Source of the DNA: Bacteroidota bacterium
GTDB lineage: Bacteria; Bacteroidota; Bacteroidia; Chitinophagales; Chitinophagaceae
Assembly (NCBI GenBank): GCA_023391015.1
Contig: JAEWBT010000136.1
Location: forward strand, 6,161-70,160
Direction of reading: 5' to 3'
DNA length: 64,000 nt
Below, in pieces: positions 25,545 to 34,127 of the stretch. Each line of letters starts with the position of its first letter. Position 1 is the stretch's first letter. Under the pieces are notes generated by a model. The model searched no databases and was not told the DNA's origin. It saw only the letters and a list, made by a program, of their open reading frames with translations. Made by a program: the position numbers and the translations under genes.

Positions 25545-25552
25545 CAAAAGTA
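25545..25552 (-). promoter_or_regulatory. -7 box of the aminotransferase gene (TACTTTTG)
   Basis: The minus strand reads TACTTTTG 14 bp before ATG 25530. A TTTG at 25575-25578 is a possible -33 element. Confidence 0.5.
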
Positions 25553-25688
25553 TTGGCTATCAAAATGCAAATGGCAAAACACAAATAATAATTATCGCTT
25601 TTCGGCGGTTCGTTTAGATGTTGGAATGCACAAGAAAGGAGCGGAGGGATACTGGTTTGCGTAGCCAACAGAGAGGATTTCCGGAAAT

Positions 25689-25729
25689 AAAAAAACAGGA
25701 CGCGCTTTTCTTGCGCGTCCTGTTTTTTT
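25689..25729 (-). terminator. Terminator of the T9SS protein gene
   Basis: AACAGGACGCGC pairs with GCGCGTCCTGTT, flanked by A and T tracts on both sides. It lies just past the stop at 25747 on the minus strand. Confidence 0.88.
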
Positions 25730-25746
25730 ATTTCAATATAGCTTGC

Positions 25747-27417
25747 TTATTCTTTGATAAACCGTCGGGTTTCTGTTGCCTCGCTGTTTGCGATTTGCAG
25801 CAGATACATGCCAGGTGCCAGTGTTGTGGTTTGCACAATCACTTCTGTTCCGCGTTGCTGAATGGGCAGCGAAATGGTCTTGCCCGTTACGTCCAGCACC
25901 TGAATCGTTGTATTTGCCGAAGGCAGATTCTGAACGTTCAGCTCGGTTTGGGCCGGGTTGGGGGAAAGGGAAATACCGGAAAAAGGCGAGGTGTTCTTCA
26001 CGCCTGCCGGTGCCGGAGGGTTGTCGTAGTAGGCATAAGCCGTGTCGGTGGTTTGCTGAATTCCGGAAATATCCGTGTTGGGGCAGCCCCCGCCGTCAGG
26101 TGAGATAACCAAGGCAAATGCAACTTCTTTGGTAGTCCCGGCCTGCATTTGAAAGGGCGCGGAAGAAAGAATAAACCGGCGGTCGCCCTGCGCGTTACTT
26201 TGAGAACACTCCGACCACTGGCTATTGTTTGATGGGTTTCCCGGAAATAGCGTTGTGGTGGCTTGCCCGGTTAACGGGTTGATAAACGGTTGCCCACAAC
26301 GGTCCGTTCCCGACATCATGTTATAAAATTCCGGAGCGTTTCCCGGATCCTGGTTGCAGGGTAGTGGATTCGCAGAACCGTTGTTGAAATAAGTGAAACC
26401 ACCTATCGGCACCCGGCTGGCTCCGTTGTCGCCAATCGCCCGCAGCAATGCTATACCGGAAATGGGCGGGTTGGCCCCATAATGCCCTGGTGCACCGTTC
26501 CCGTCAATCAGGGTTGCGTTGTAGGTATAACCCAATCGTCGGCTGGAGTCAAAGCCAATGTAGTCATCATTGGCAAACCCCAAATCCATATCCGCCCAAA
26601 TGGAAACGCGGGTGGAATCAATATCGTCAAAGCCGTAGTTGTGGATTTTATACTCGTAAAACTGAATATTGTCAGCAATCGTGCCCCGGTTATAAGCATA
26701 GGCAGAAAGGTGAATTTCCAGCCCCATTCCAATCGAGCTGGACTGAGTTTTAGTGTAGGCCATATCGTTAAAAACCATCCATAGCATTTGCTCGCCTTTG
26801 ATTTTGGGGTAATCGCCGGCCAGGTAGTTGTAAGCCCCATCGCCATCCACATCCACAAACGGCGCGTAGTCGCGGGTGGGCGTCATGGCGAGTGAAAGCG
26901 CGACGTTGTTATTGCCTTTAATCGTAGCAGAGCCTTTCGCCGGCCACGCTTTCAGGTCATCAAACGAACTGCCGGTAAGCGCTGCCTCTAAAGCAGTCGG
27001 GTTAGAAGTGCCCACACTGCTGACGATGGCCCGAAAGCTGTCGATGGTGCTGCGCCGGATAGCCCAGATGCGTTGCCACTGCCGTGCCATCGCCGTGTCC
27101 GAAGTGCCGGCTGCGCTCAGGATTCCCGGAAAATAATCCTTTATACCAGCGGAGTTGTAAAGAACCGCAGCGGTTGCCACGTTGCCGTTGATTTTTCCGC
27201 CTACCCACAAACCGGCTCCGTAGCCCGCATGTTTCCCGCTGCCTTTCGGGAATTCACACGCTGGTGCATTGGTGCCAGGATCAAACCACATGTTTGCAGT
27301 GGTCATCAGCGAGGCGCGGATATTGCCGGCTTCGAGGAAAGCTTTCTGATAAGTCTGGCTGTACCCGGCAATTGAAATGCCGGAAAAAACAGCGATACTG
27401 AGGAGTGTTTTTTTCAT
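25747..27417 (-). CDS. Secreted protein with T9SS type A sorting domain
   Basis: This is a 556-residue exported protein. The signal peptide starts at ATG 27417 (KKTLLSIAVFSGISIAGYSQ). The mature part has repeated short acidic calcium-type segments such as FVDVDGDGAYNYLAGDYP and SIWADMDLGFANDDYIGFDS, and a Cys-containing region around CNQDPGNAPEFYN. The last 75 residues form the type IX sorting domain (LSPNPAQTELNVQNL, VLDVTGKTI, LAPGMYLLQI). The middle part resembles large uncharacterised secreted proteins of Bacteroidota that I cannot name. It is probably displayed or released outside the cell. Confidence 0.82.
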   Translation of the reverse strand: MKKTLLSIAVFSGISIAGYSQTYQKAFLEAGNIRASLMTTANMWFDPGTNAPACEFPKGSGKHAGYGAGLWVGGKINGNVATAAVLYNSAGIKDYFPGILSAAGTSDTAMARQWQRIWAIRRSTIDSFRAIVSSVGTSNPTALEAALTGSSFDDLKAWPAKGSATIKGNNNVALSLAMTPTRDYAPFVDVDGDGAYNYLAGDYPKIKGEQMLWMVFNDMAYTKTQSSSIGMGLEIHLSAYAYNRGTIADNIQFYEYKIHNYGFDDIDSTRVSIWADMDLGFANDDYIGFDSSRRLGYTYNATLIDGNGAPGHYGANPPISGIALLRAIGDNGASRVPIGGFTYFNNGSANPLPCNQDPGNAPEFYNMMSGTDRCGQPFINPLTGQATTTLFPGNPSNNSQWSECSQSNAQGDRRFILSSAPFQMQAGTTKEVAFALVISPDGGGCPNTDISGIQQTTDTAYAYYDNPPAPAGVKNTSPFSGISLSPNPAQTELNVQNLPSANTTIQVLDVTGKTISLPIQQRGTEVIVQTTTLAPGMYLLQIANSEATETRRFIKE

Positions 27418-27750
27418 AAAAAGCGGTTGGATGGTGAAGCGAAAAAATAATAACAACAAGGTTTCTTTATACAGTTTCCCTCAAAACAGTAAATATACTG
27501 GTTATGGGATTCTTACTTTTAAGGCATAGATTCTTTGCTTTCAGGCAGTTGATTGGATAAAAACATTTGGCAACAAGAATTTTCCAAGAAGAAACAGCTG
27601 CCTTAACAAAGCTAAAGTATTCCTTTGACTTAGCATTAAATTATGACTTAAAAAAATATTGCTCCAGTGTAAAAACGGGATGATTACATAGGTACAAGCT
27701 CCTGTTTCCGGGAACGATTTTGCTTTGGAGCCTGCTAAAATCCCTGTCCC
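27418..27750. other. Intergenic region, A+T-rich, divergent promoters expected
   Basis: These 333 bp separate two divergent genes. The DNA is clearly richer in A+T than its surroundings. No repeat, hairpin or TTCCGGAA copy was found, and no clear -7 box could be assigned with confidence. Confidence 0.5.
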
Positions 27751-28560
27751 TTGCTTCCCTTCTACCTCTTAGTGGGCGTTGTCGCGCTTACAATTCTGAT
27801 TTTATATTTTTCCGGAAAAAAGAAAGTGGGCAATACGGTTGTGCCCACGCCGCGTCGTGCCCACCGGCTGCTGCTGCACGTTCGTTTTTATAAAAACTTA
27901 TCGCCCGACCAACAGGAAATCTTTCGCGCCCGTGTGATTGCTTTTCTCCAAACCGTCCGCATCACGCCCGCCCAAGGGGTCCGGATTAAAATGCTCGACC
28001 GCATTTATGTAGCTGCCGCGGCCATTATTCCGGTATTTCACCAGCCCGATTGGGAATATTCGTACCTCGATGAGGTGGTGATTCGTTCCGGAAATTTCAG
28101 TAAGGATTTTCGCGGTGCACCCGAAGAGGAGAATGTGATGGGGATGGTAGGCGACGGGGTGCTGAACCGCTTGATGGTGATTGGTCTTTCGGCCCTGCGC
28201 ACTGGTTTTGAACAACAAGGGCGCGGCAACACGGCGATTCATGAATTTGTGCACCTGATCGACAAAACCGACGGCGCGGTAGATGGCGTTCCCGAAGCGC
28301 TGTTGCCGCCCGAACTGGCCGGGCCGTGGCTCCAACACGTGCAACAGGCCATTGCCGACATCCGCTCCGGAAAAGACCGCGACATCAACGATTATGGCGG
28401 GCGCAATGAGGCCGAATTTCTGGCTGTGGTGTCGGAATATTATTTCCAGCGACCGGAATATTTGCAGGAATCTCACCCGGAGCTTTTTGCCTTGCTGGAG
28501 CAGATTTATAAACCGGAAACCGCTTCGGCCGGAGCAGAAGATTCCGGAGAAAAAGATTGA
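27751..28560 (+). CDS. MtfA-like zinc-dependent peptidase
   Basis: This is a 269-residue protein. An N-terminal membrane anchor (LPFYLLVGVVALTILILYFS) is followed by a soluble domain with TAIHEFVHLIDKTDGAVDG (HExxH, about residue 164) and NEAEFLAVVSEYYFQRP, which supplies the third zinc ligand. This pair defines the MtfA/DUF980 family, gluzincin peptidases related to the regulator of the glucose phosphotransferase system in enteric bacteria. The membrane anchor is typical of Bacteroidota members; the substrate is unknown. The start is TTG 27751, since no ATG precedes the anchor. The end is followed by two TTCCGGAA copies 20 bp apart. Confidence 0.87.
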   Translation: MLPFYLLVGVVALTILILYFSGKKKVGNTVVPTPRRAHRLLLHVRFYKNLSPDQQEIFRARVIAFLQTVRITPAQGVRIKMLDRIYVAAAAIIPVFHQPDWEYSYLDEVVIRSGNFSKDFRGAPEEENVMGMVGDGVLNRLMVIGLSALRTGFEQQGRGNTAIHEFVHLIDKTDGAVDGVPEALLPPELAGPWLQHVQQAIADIRSGKDRDINDYGGRNEAEFLAVVSEYYFQRPEYLQESHPELFALLEQIYKPETASAGAEDSGEKD

Positions 28561-28662
28561 GATTTTGCTTTCCAGAGAACAGCTGTAGCGAGGGGTAGGG
28601 GAGCGGTTTGGATTTCCGGAAACAAGGCCTTTTTTCCGGAAAATATAAGGTCTCTTGAACCC

Positions 28663-29166
28663 CTAAAGGGTTTCGTATTGGCGGATGTGGGCCTTCTTAG
28701 CCGCAGCGTAGATTTCGTCGGCTTCTGCCTTTTTCCAAAATCCATAAAAAATGCGGGCGGAAGCCGCTTTTTCGGCGTCTTCTGGTTGCCGGGGCAGCTC
28801 TTCGCGGCCATGTGCGCCGCTTTGGCCTTTCTTGTCGGCGGGAACCGGGCCGTCGTACTTTTTACCGCCTTTGTGGTTGGCATAGCGGCGGGCGCGGGTG
28901 TAGCCCATTTGCAAAAACTTCCGGGCCATATCCATCCCCACAAAATCTTTTTGATTCCGGTATTCTTCAAAAAGCGAAAAGATTTTTTGGGCAGATTCCT
29001 CGGCGATTTCCGGATTTTTAAATCGCCAGTAGGGCAGAATCTCCGACTTATAAGGCTCAACCAGCAAAACGCCCTGCTCGCCCTTGCCCACGCGATACAA
29101 TTCCGGATTTTGTCGCAGGTCCAGCGATTTGTAGTCAAGGGCATAATCAAAAGGAATGCGAGCCAT
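28663..29166 (-). CDS. DUF4385 family protein
   Basis: This is a 167-residue soluble protein. It has the highly conserved DUF4385 core: YRVGKGEQGVLLVEPYKSE, the strand LPYWRFKNPEIA, and FVGMDMARKFLQMGYTRARR followed by YANHKGGKKY. The C-terminal third is charged and Lys-rich. The family has no established function and is found widely in bacteria, some archaea and phages. The surrounding genes give no clear pathway. No signal peptide is present, so it acts in the cytoplasm. Confidence 0.88.
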   Translation of the reverse strand: MARIPFDYALDYKSLDLRQNPELYRVGKGEQGVLLVEPYKSEILPYWRFKNPEIAEESAQKIFSLFEEYRNQKDFVGMDMARKFLQMGYTRARRYANHKGGKKYDGPVPADKKGQSGAHGREELPRQPEDAEKAASARIFYGFWKKAEADEIYAAAKKAHIRQYETL

Positions 29167-29259
29167 AAGATGGGATTCTAAAGATGTTTCTTCCTAAAAA
29201 AAGATACCGGGGAGAATCCTGCCTGGAAGAAAAGTATTTTTTATTTGTAAAGTATGCTT

Positions 29260-29267
29260 TACATTTG
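29260..29267 (+). promoter_or_regulatory. -7 box (TACATTTG) of the membrane protein-XRE pair
   Basis: An exact TAnnTTTG match 19 bp before ATG 29287. Confidence 0.5.
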
Positions 29268-29286
29268 GGTGTAAAAATTGGCCCCT

Positions 29287-29724
29287 ATGAAACTTCTTCT
29301 TTTTCCCCATCGTCTCCAAAAACCGGCTTTTTTGCTGTGTATTGTTTTTCTGGTTCTGGTTATTTTAAGTGTTGAATACAACTTTGAACTACCGTTTCTG
29401 GCCCACAAAGCGCCCTCGAATGCGCTGTTGAGCAATGATAACCTGAGTGATGAAGTTTTTCTGACTGGATTTCTGGTGAGTCTGCTGGTTTATGGGTTTA
29501 GCCGCGAGGCTGATGAAGATGAATATTCTGTTGCACTGCGTTTCCGGGCCTTGCTGCTGGCTGTGCTGGTGCACACAATTATCAGCCTAGGGCTGATTCT
29601 TTTCAGCTATGGCTGGGCTTTTCCGGTGCTGGCTGCCTCGCATTTGTTTACCGTTTTGCTTCTGTATCTTATTTTTTATAAAGGGCAGCGTTTGATGAAC
29701 CGTTTCCGCGCGCTTCGGTCATGA
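29287..29724 (+). CDS. Small integral membrane protein coupled to an XRE regulator
   Basis: This encodes 145 residues with four hydrophobic segments (about 14-32, 56-72, 88-110 and 115-135) and a short acidic loop FSREADEDEYSVALRFR. The C-terminus is basic. No family was recognised. The stop overlaps the ATG of the next gene by 4 bp (ATGA), so translation is coupled. The pairing of a four-helix membrane protein with a minimal XRE regulator suggests a small signalling pair, in which the membrane part senses or sequesters, but this is inference from gene order only. Confidence 0.72.
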   Translation: MKLLLFPHRLQKPAFLLCIVFLVLVILSVEYNFELPFLAHKAPSNALLSNDNLSDEVFLTGFLVSLLVYGFSREADEDEYSVALRFRALLLAVLVHTIISLGLILFSYGWAFPVLAASHLFTVLLLYLIFYKGQRLMNRFRALRS

Positions 29725-29921
29725 CAAACAACGTCCGCGAACTGCGCTTGCAAAAAGGTTGGTCACAAACAGATCTTGCAGCGAAAACAGGTGTCTCCCG
29801 ACAATCTATCCACGCGATAGAAACCGGAAAATACGTTCCGACCACGGTGTTGGCCCTCAAGCTGGCGCGGGTGCTGGACTGTGTTGTTGAAGCCTTATTT
29901 ACTTTAGAAGAAGGGGATTAA
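29721..29921 (+). CDS. XRE family transcriptional regulator (minimal HTH)
   Basis: This is a 66-residue protein made of almost nothing but a helix-turn-helix domain. VRELRLQKGWSQTDLAAKTGVSRQSIHAIETGKYVPTTVLALKLARVL matches the Cro/C1 (XRE) fold with its five helices, ending in the VEALFTLEE tail common to the YozG/Cro-like group. It probably binds as a dimer to its own promoter region and to unknown targets. It overlaps the preceding membrane protein gene by 4 bp. No toxin-like partner is visible. Confidence 0.9.
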   Translation: MTNNVRELRLQKGWSQTDLAAKTGVSRQSIHAIETGKYVPTTVLALKLARVLDCVVEALFTLEEGD

Positions 29922-30044
29922 AAGTGCTGTTTTCCGGGAATTAGATGGGATTTTAAATTTTATTAAATGATCTTCTAAGGACTTTTGTAAAAAAAATCTA
30001 AAGATTGCGTAGAAATACGTAATAAACTTTGAGCATCCTTTTAT

Positions 30045-30052
30045 TACTTTTG
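30045..30052 (+). promoter_or_regulatory. -7 box (TACTTTTG) of the barrel-lipoprotein pair
   Basis: An exact TAnnTTTG match 23 bp before ATG 30076, with a TTTG at 30028-30031 upstream at a shorter spacing than usual. Confidence 0.5.
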
Positions 30053-30075
30053 CGCTTGTAAAAGCTCTTTCCAAT

Positions 30076-30843
30076 ATGAAAGCCACTCTTCTCTTCGCTA
30101 CCTGTTTATTAGCTGCTCAGCCCTTACTGGCACAGCGATTCGATCCCAACACCAAGCCGCCGCCACCGGTTACCAAACCGCAGCTTGGTCCGGCCCTCGA
30201 CGCATTAAACAACCCTACACCGGAAGACCAAAAGCCTAAAGTCGTTCGATACCCAATGACCGTCGCGTTCCATCTGGGTACGCAGGGCATTGGACTGGAA
30301 GGCCGTGTGGGCATTATACCGGGTCTTAATGGCCGATTGGGCTTTTCGTATTTGCCCGGCAGCATTGTTACTGGGGTTGATCTGGAAAGTGTTAAAGCCG
30401 AAATCACTGCAGACGCCAAATTTGCCAATATCCATTTGTTGGCGGAGTATCAGCCTTTCAAAAAAGCGGATTGGTTTCGGGTCGTTGGCGGTTTCGGGTA
30501 CTTTATGAGTGCCAACACTGATATTGAAATCACGCCGGAGAAGGCTCAGAAATACGGAGATATCGTTGTTGATAAATCGCTGCTTGGGGGGATGAAAGGG
30601 GAGATTAGCTGGAAGGGCGTAGCCCCTTATCTGGGCCTTGGACTGCTGCGGGCTTTTCCGTATGACCGGTTCAGCGTGAACCTGGATGTAGGTACTTACA
30701 TGCTTCCCAAGCCCAGCGTTACCCTCGACGGCTATGGTGCTATGGCCGGCAACAGCCAGAACGGGCCGATTATGGAAGAAAACCTAAAGGACTACCGCTG
30801 GCTTCCGCTGGTGCAACTCAATTTCACTTATAAAATCCGCTAA
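30076..30843 (+). CDS. Outer-membrane beta-barrel-like protein
   Basis: This is a 255-residue exported protein. The signal peptide ends at LLAQ, followed by a Pro/Lys-rich stretch (FDPNTKPPPPVTKPQ) that could span the periplasm. The rest has short alternating hydrophobic strands separated by Gly/Asn turns (VGIIPGLNGRLGFSYLPGS, FRVVGGFGYFMS, VAPYLGLGLLRAF) and the aromatic end LVQLNFTYKIR, typical of an 8-10-strand outer-membrane barrel. No named family was recognised. The 27-bp gap to the next gene makes an operon with the Trp/Tyr-rich lipoprotein very likely. Confidence 0.75.
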   Translation: MKATLLFATCLLAAQPLLAQRFDPNTKPPPPVTKPQLGPALDALNNPTPEDQKPKVVRYPMTVAFHLGTQGIGLEGRVGIIPGLNGRLGFSYLPGSIVTGVDLESVKAEITADAKFANIHLLAEYQPFKKADWFRVVGGFGYFMSANTDIEITPEKAQKYGDIVVDKSLLGGMKGEISWKGVAPYLGLGLLRAFPYDRFSVNLDVGTYMLPKPSVTLDGYGAMAGNSQNGPIMEENLKDYRWLPLVQLNFTYKIR

Positions 30844-30870
30844 ACCGGATCTCTCTCAATCCGCTTTTCC

Positions 30871-32475
30871 ATGAAACAGAAAATTATTTACCCACTGCTG
30901 GCGTTTCTAATATTGATAACCGGTATCAGCTGCCAGAAATCACCCACTGACGATGTTCAGCTCAACGTCAATACCAACTTCCTGAAATACACCGCACAGC
31001 TTCAGGTGTATGACGCTGCGGCGCTCTCCCGGCTGCCGCAAACCGCTAATGCTACCGTGCAAATCACCGGCCCGGACTCTGCCTATGTTTATGATATTTC
31101 CGGAACCCGGAAAATAAACGTAAACGAAGGCTCAATGAGCTTTGCCATTTCGCCTGACCGTACGCCCACGGAAAGCAATCCGATCCGGTTCAACGTCATT
31201 GTGAAAGCAAACGGATATCTGAAAATCAACGTTCCGATGCGGATTGGCGAAAATCAGTTTGACCAGCTGGTGCAGGCCAATATGACCAATACTACCAATC
31301 CGGCACAAGGGATTTCGTTTGCATCCGGCAGTCGTGCCCTGAGTAACAGCGCCCTCCCGGCTACCACCACACTCAACACGCCGCTGACCGGTGGAAAGCA
31401 GGAGTGGGCCAAAGTAGAAGTAGAAGCCGGAACCAAATTTTTTGATGCGCAGGGCAATCAGCTTACCGGCAGCAGTGTCAGCATGAGCGTAGGCCACTTC
31501 GACACGCGCAGCCCTACTTCATTAAGTTCTTTTCCCGGCGGCTTCTCACCCGAAAACGTGAAAATGGCCGACGGCTCTACCCAATCGCTGTTCTTTATGT
31601 CGGCAGGCTTCGGCAGCATCGACATGACGGTAGGCGGCAAGGAAGTGAAAAAGTTTGACAAGCCCATTCAGGTTACGATGTCTATCGACCCATCGCTCGT
31701 AAACCCGACGACCAATCAAACCCTGAAAGCCGGCGATGTGATTCCTATCTGGAGCTATTCAGCAGAAACCGGCCAATGGAGCTACGAGCGTGACGGAACC
31801 GTAGTGAACGACAATGGCACAATGCAGATTACCTTCCCGATGGACCACCTCACCTGGATCAACTATGACTGGTATTGGTACACCTGCTGGAACTCGGTGC
31901 AGGTAAATGCGCCGGGCTTGGCGGGTACGTATGACCTCTTTATCGTGGATCAATATGTAAACGGATGGTCTTACTATCCAAGCAATACCTACTATATGTA
32001 CCTGACTGATAATTCCTGGTTCTGGTCCTGGGCCATACGCAATCAAAACGTGAAATACAAGGTTTACAGACCCAATGCCAACAATTCTTATTGGTGGTGG
32101 TGGTATTGGTATGACCGCGGTCCGCTGGTCGGCGAATCCAACTGGGTGAATGCCTGCGGCGGAACGACGATTACGCTGAACGTACCAGCGCCAAAGACAT
32201 ATACCCTCAATATTAAAGGTGTTTGTCCCAGCCGCAACAACCTGACTGTGCGCCCCAGTTTCTATCTCTACAAGAAAAAAGCCGGTAGCTATTACTACGA
32301 GTACCTGGGCTTTGTACGGAATGGCCAGCTTCAGACCACTGCACTGGAGATGGGGCAAACCTATGAATTTGCAACCTGGTATGGCGGGCAATGGATTACC
32401 ATCACCCAAACCATCAATAAGCAGGATTATAACGAAACTGTGAACCTGACCGCCTCAATCTGCCGGATGTTCTAA
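30871..32475 (+). CDS. Large Trp/Tyr-rich lipoprotein of unknown function
   Basis: This is a 534-residue lipoprotein with lipobox LITGISCQKS. The first half has Ig-like or carboxypeptidase-regulatory-like beta strands (ATVQITGPDSAYVYD, FNVIVKANGYLKINVPM). A middle part holds GGKEVKKFDKPIQVTMSID, and a motif IWSYSAETGQWSYERDG resembles domains of surface adhesins. From about residue 330 to 430 the protein is extremely aromatic (INYDWYWYTCWNSVQV, NSYWWWWYWYDRG). The C-terminus has two Cys-containing beta segments. No family is recognised. Cotranscribed with the beta-barrel protein upstream, it may be a surface-exposed partner of that barrel. Confidence 0.72.
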   Translation: MKQKIIYPLLAFLILITGISCQKSPTDDVQLNVNTNFLKYTAQLQVYDAAALSRLPQTANATVQITGPDSAYVYDISGTRKINVNEGSMSFAISPDRTPTESNPIRFNVIVKANGYLKINVPMRIGENQFDQLVQANMTNTTNPAQGISFASGSRALSNSALPATTTLNTPLTGGKQEWAKVEVEAGTKFFDAQGNQLTGSSVSMSVGHFDTRSPTSLSSFPGGFSPENVKMADGSTQSLFFMSAGFGSIDMTVGGKEVKKFDKPIQVTMSIDPSLVNPTTNQTLKAGDVIPIWSYSAETGQWSYERDGTVVNDNGTMQITFPMDHLTWINYDWYWYTCWNSVQVNAPGLAGTYDLFIVDQYVNGWSYYPSNTYYMYLTDNSWFWSWAIRNQNVKYKVYRPNANNSYWWWWYWYDRGPLVGESNWVNACGGTTITLNVPAPKTYTLNIKGVCPSRNNLTVRPSFYLYKKKAGSYYYEYLGFVRNGQLQTTALEMGQTYEFATWYGGQWITITQTINKQDYNETVNLTASICRMF

Positions 32476-32503
32476 AGAAAAACCTACCGGGTTTCCGGAA
32501 ATA

Positions 32504-32544
32504 AAAGCGCCGCCCCGACAATCCTGTTGGGGCGGCGCTTTTTA
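32504..32544. terminator. Bidirectional terminator between the lipoprotein gene and rlmD
   Basis: AAAAGCGCCGCCCC pairs with GGGGCGGCGCTTTTT, flanked by A and T tracts. A TTCCGGAA copy (32493) sits just before it. Confidence 0.88.
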
Positions 32545-32568
32545 TCAAAACAGTAAGCAGGATTAAAG

Positions 32569-33987
32569 CTATCGCAGTTCCAGCACCGCGATGTTTTCAA
32601 TATGGTGCGTTTGGGGAAATAAATCCATTGGTTGCAGCCACGTAACACGATAGGCGCGGTCGAGCAGGGCGAGGTCGCGGGCCTGCGTCGCCGGGTTGCA
32701 GCTCACATACACCACGCGTGGCGCGGCAATAGCGATAATCTGATTGATCAGGTCTTCGTGCATACCGGCGCGGGGCGGGTCGGTAATCAGCACGTCGGGG
32801 CGACCGTGGGCCCGGAAAAACTCCGGGGTGCACACCTTGCTTACATCGCCGGCGTAAAAGTGGCATTTTTCGGAAAGACCGTTGATTTCGGCGTTTTCCT
32901 TTGCATCAGCAATGGCGTCTTCCACCGCTTCAATCCCAATGATTTTTCCGGCCCCTTTGCTGCAAAAAATCCCGATAGAGCCGGTGCCGCAATACAGGTC
33001 GTAAAGCACTTCATTTCCGGAAAGTCCGGCGGCTTTGCGCACCTCTGCATACATCCGCTCGGCCTGCTGGGTATTGGTCTGGAAAAATGATTTAGGCGAG
33101 ATTTTAAACGAAAAATCTTCCAGTGTTTCGGTGATGTAGCCAGGTCCTTTTACCGTCACCACCTCCAGGTCATAAATCGTGTCATTCACCTTTGGGTTGA
33201 TGGTGTAGTGCAGCGACGTGATTTGGGGAATTTCTTTCAGTAAATGATTCAGAATGGCTTCGCGTGCCGGTGCATCTTCGTAAGCCAGAATCAGATTGAG
33301 CAAGACCTCACCTGTTCGGGCCACGCGCAGCACCACATTGCGCAGCCAGCCCTCCCGCGTTTTGGGGTTGTAATAAGGCAGGGCATTGTGCTCGGTGTAA
33401 TCCCGCAACACGCGCAGCACATCGTTGGTCGGGTCGGGTTGCAAAAAGCAGGTGTGGATGGGCACCACTTTGTCAAAAAGACCAGGCGCGTGAAAGCCCA
33501 GTCCCGGCTCGTCGGCCAGCTTTTCGTCGCCGGCTTCGGCCAGCTCGGCGCTCGTGCGGTAGCGGGTGGCGCTAAAGGTAAATTCCAGCTTGTTGCGGTA
33601 ATACCGGTCTTCGGCGCTGCCGATGATGGGCTGAATTTCTGGCAGGGAAATTCCGGAAATCCGGCGCAGTTGCTCGCCTACCTGTTGCTGTTTGTACTGC
33701 AATTGGAGTTCATAAGGCAGCATCTGCCACTTGCACCCGCCGCAAAGGCCAAAGTGCGGGCAGAACGGTTGCACGCGATCGGGCGACGGCGTTTCCACAC
33801 GCAGGAGGCGCGCTTCCATCCAGCTTTTCTTTTCCTTGCCGGGCCAGACGGAGACCACATCGCCCGGAACGGCACCGGCCACAAAAACCACCTTGCCGTC
33901 TTCGGTGTGGCCAATGCTTTTGCCTTCGGCAGCGTAGGCCGTTATTTCGAGATGCTCAATTGCCTGCCGGCGTTTCTTTCGGGCCAT
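32569..33987 (-). CDS. rlmD: 23S rRNA (uracil-5-)-methyltransferase RlmD
   Basis: This SAM-dependent enzyme methylates a uracil of 23S rRNA (U1939 in E. coli). It has an N-terminal TRAM domain (about residues 10-65, KSIGHTEDGKVVFVAGAVPGD), an iron-sulfur cluster site in FCPHFGLCGGCKWQ, and the RlmD/TrmA catalytic core with LYCGTGSIGIF (SAM), the VLITDPPRAG strand, and the catalytic cysteine in VVYVSCNPAT. ATG 33987 (MARKKRRQAIEHLEI, 472 residues) is better than the in-frame 34038. The stretch upstream reads TACTTTCG on the minus strand, a near -7 box that would serve ATG 33987. Confidence 0.92.
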   Translation of the reverse strand: MARKKRRQAIEHLEITAYAAEGKSIGHTEDGKVVFVAGAVPGDVVSVWPGKEKKSWMEARLLRVETPSPDRVQPFCPHFGLCGGCKWQMLPYELQLQYKQQQVGEQLRRISGISLPEIQPIIGSAEDRYYRNKLEFTFSATRYRTSAELAEAGDEKLADEPGLGFHAPGLFDKVVPIHTCFLQPDPTNDVLRVLRDYTEHNALPYYNPKTREGWLRNVVLRVARTGEVLLNLILAYEDAPAREAILNHLLKEIPQITSLHYTINPKVNDTIYDLEVVTVKGPGYITETLEDFSFKISPKSFFQTNTQQAERMYAEVRKAAGLSGNEVLYDLYCGTGSIGIFCSKGAGKIIGIEAVEDAIADAKENAEINGLSEKCHFYAGDVSKVCTPEFFRAHGRPDVLITDPPRAGMHEDLINQIIAIAAPRVVYVSCNPATQARDLALLDRAYRVTWLQPMDLFPQTHHIENIAVLELR

Positions 33988-34104
33988 AATTTTTAAACCG
34001 CGAAAGTAGGCTAGCAAAACAAAGCTGCACCCATGCACCCAACTGCGCTTGTTAAAGCTACCTTCAAACCTTTCGGGATTTTTCCCTGTCTCTACGATTG
34101 CAAT

Positions 34105-34112
34105 TACTTTTG
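34105..34112 (+). promoter_or_regulatory. -7 box (TACTTTTG) of the thioredoxin-PPIase pair
   Basis: An exact TAnnTTTG match 15 bp before ATG 34128. Confidence 0.5.
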
Positions 34113-34127
34113 TAACTCTTACCTGTC

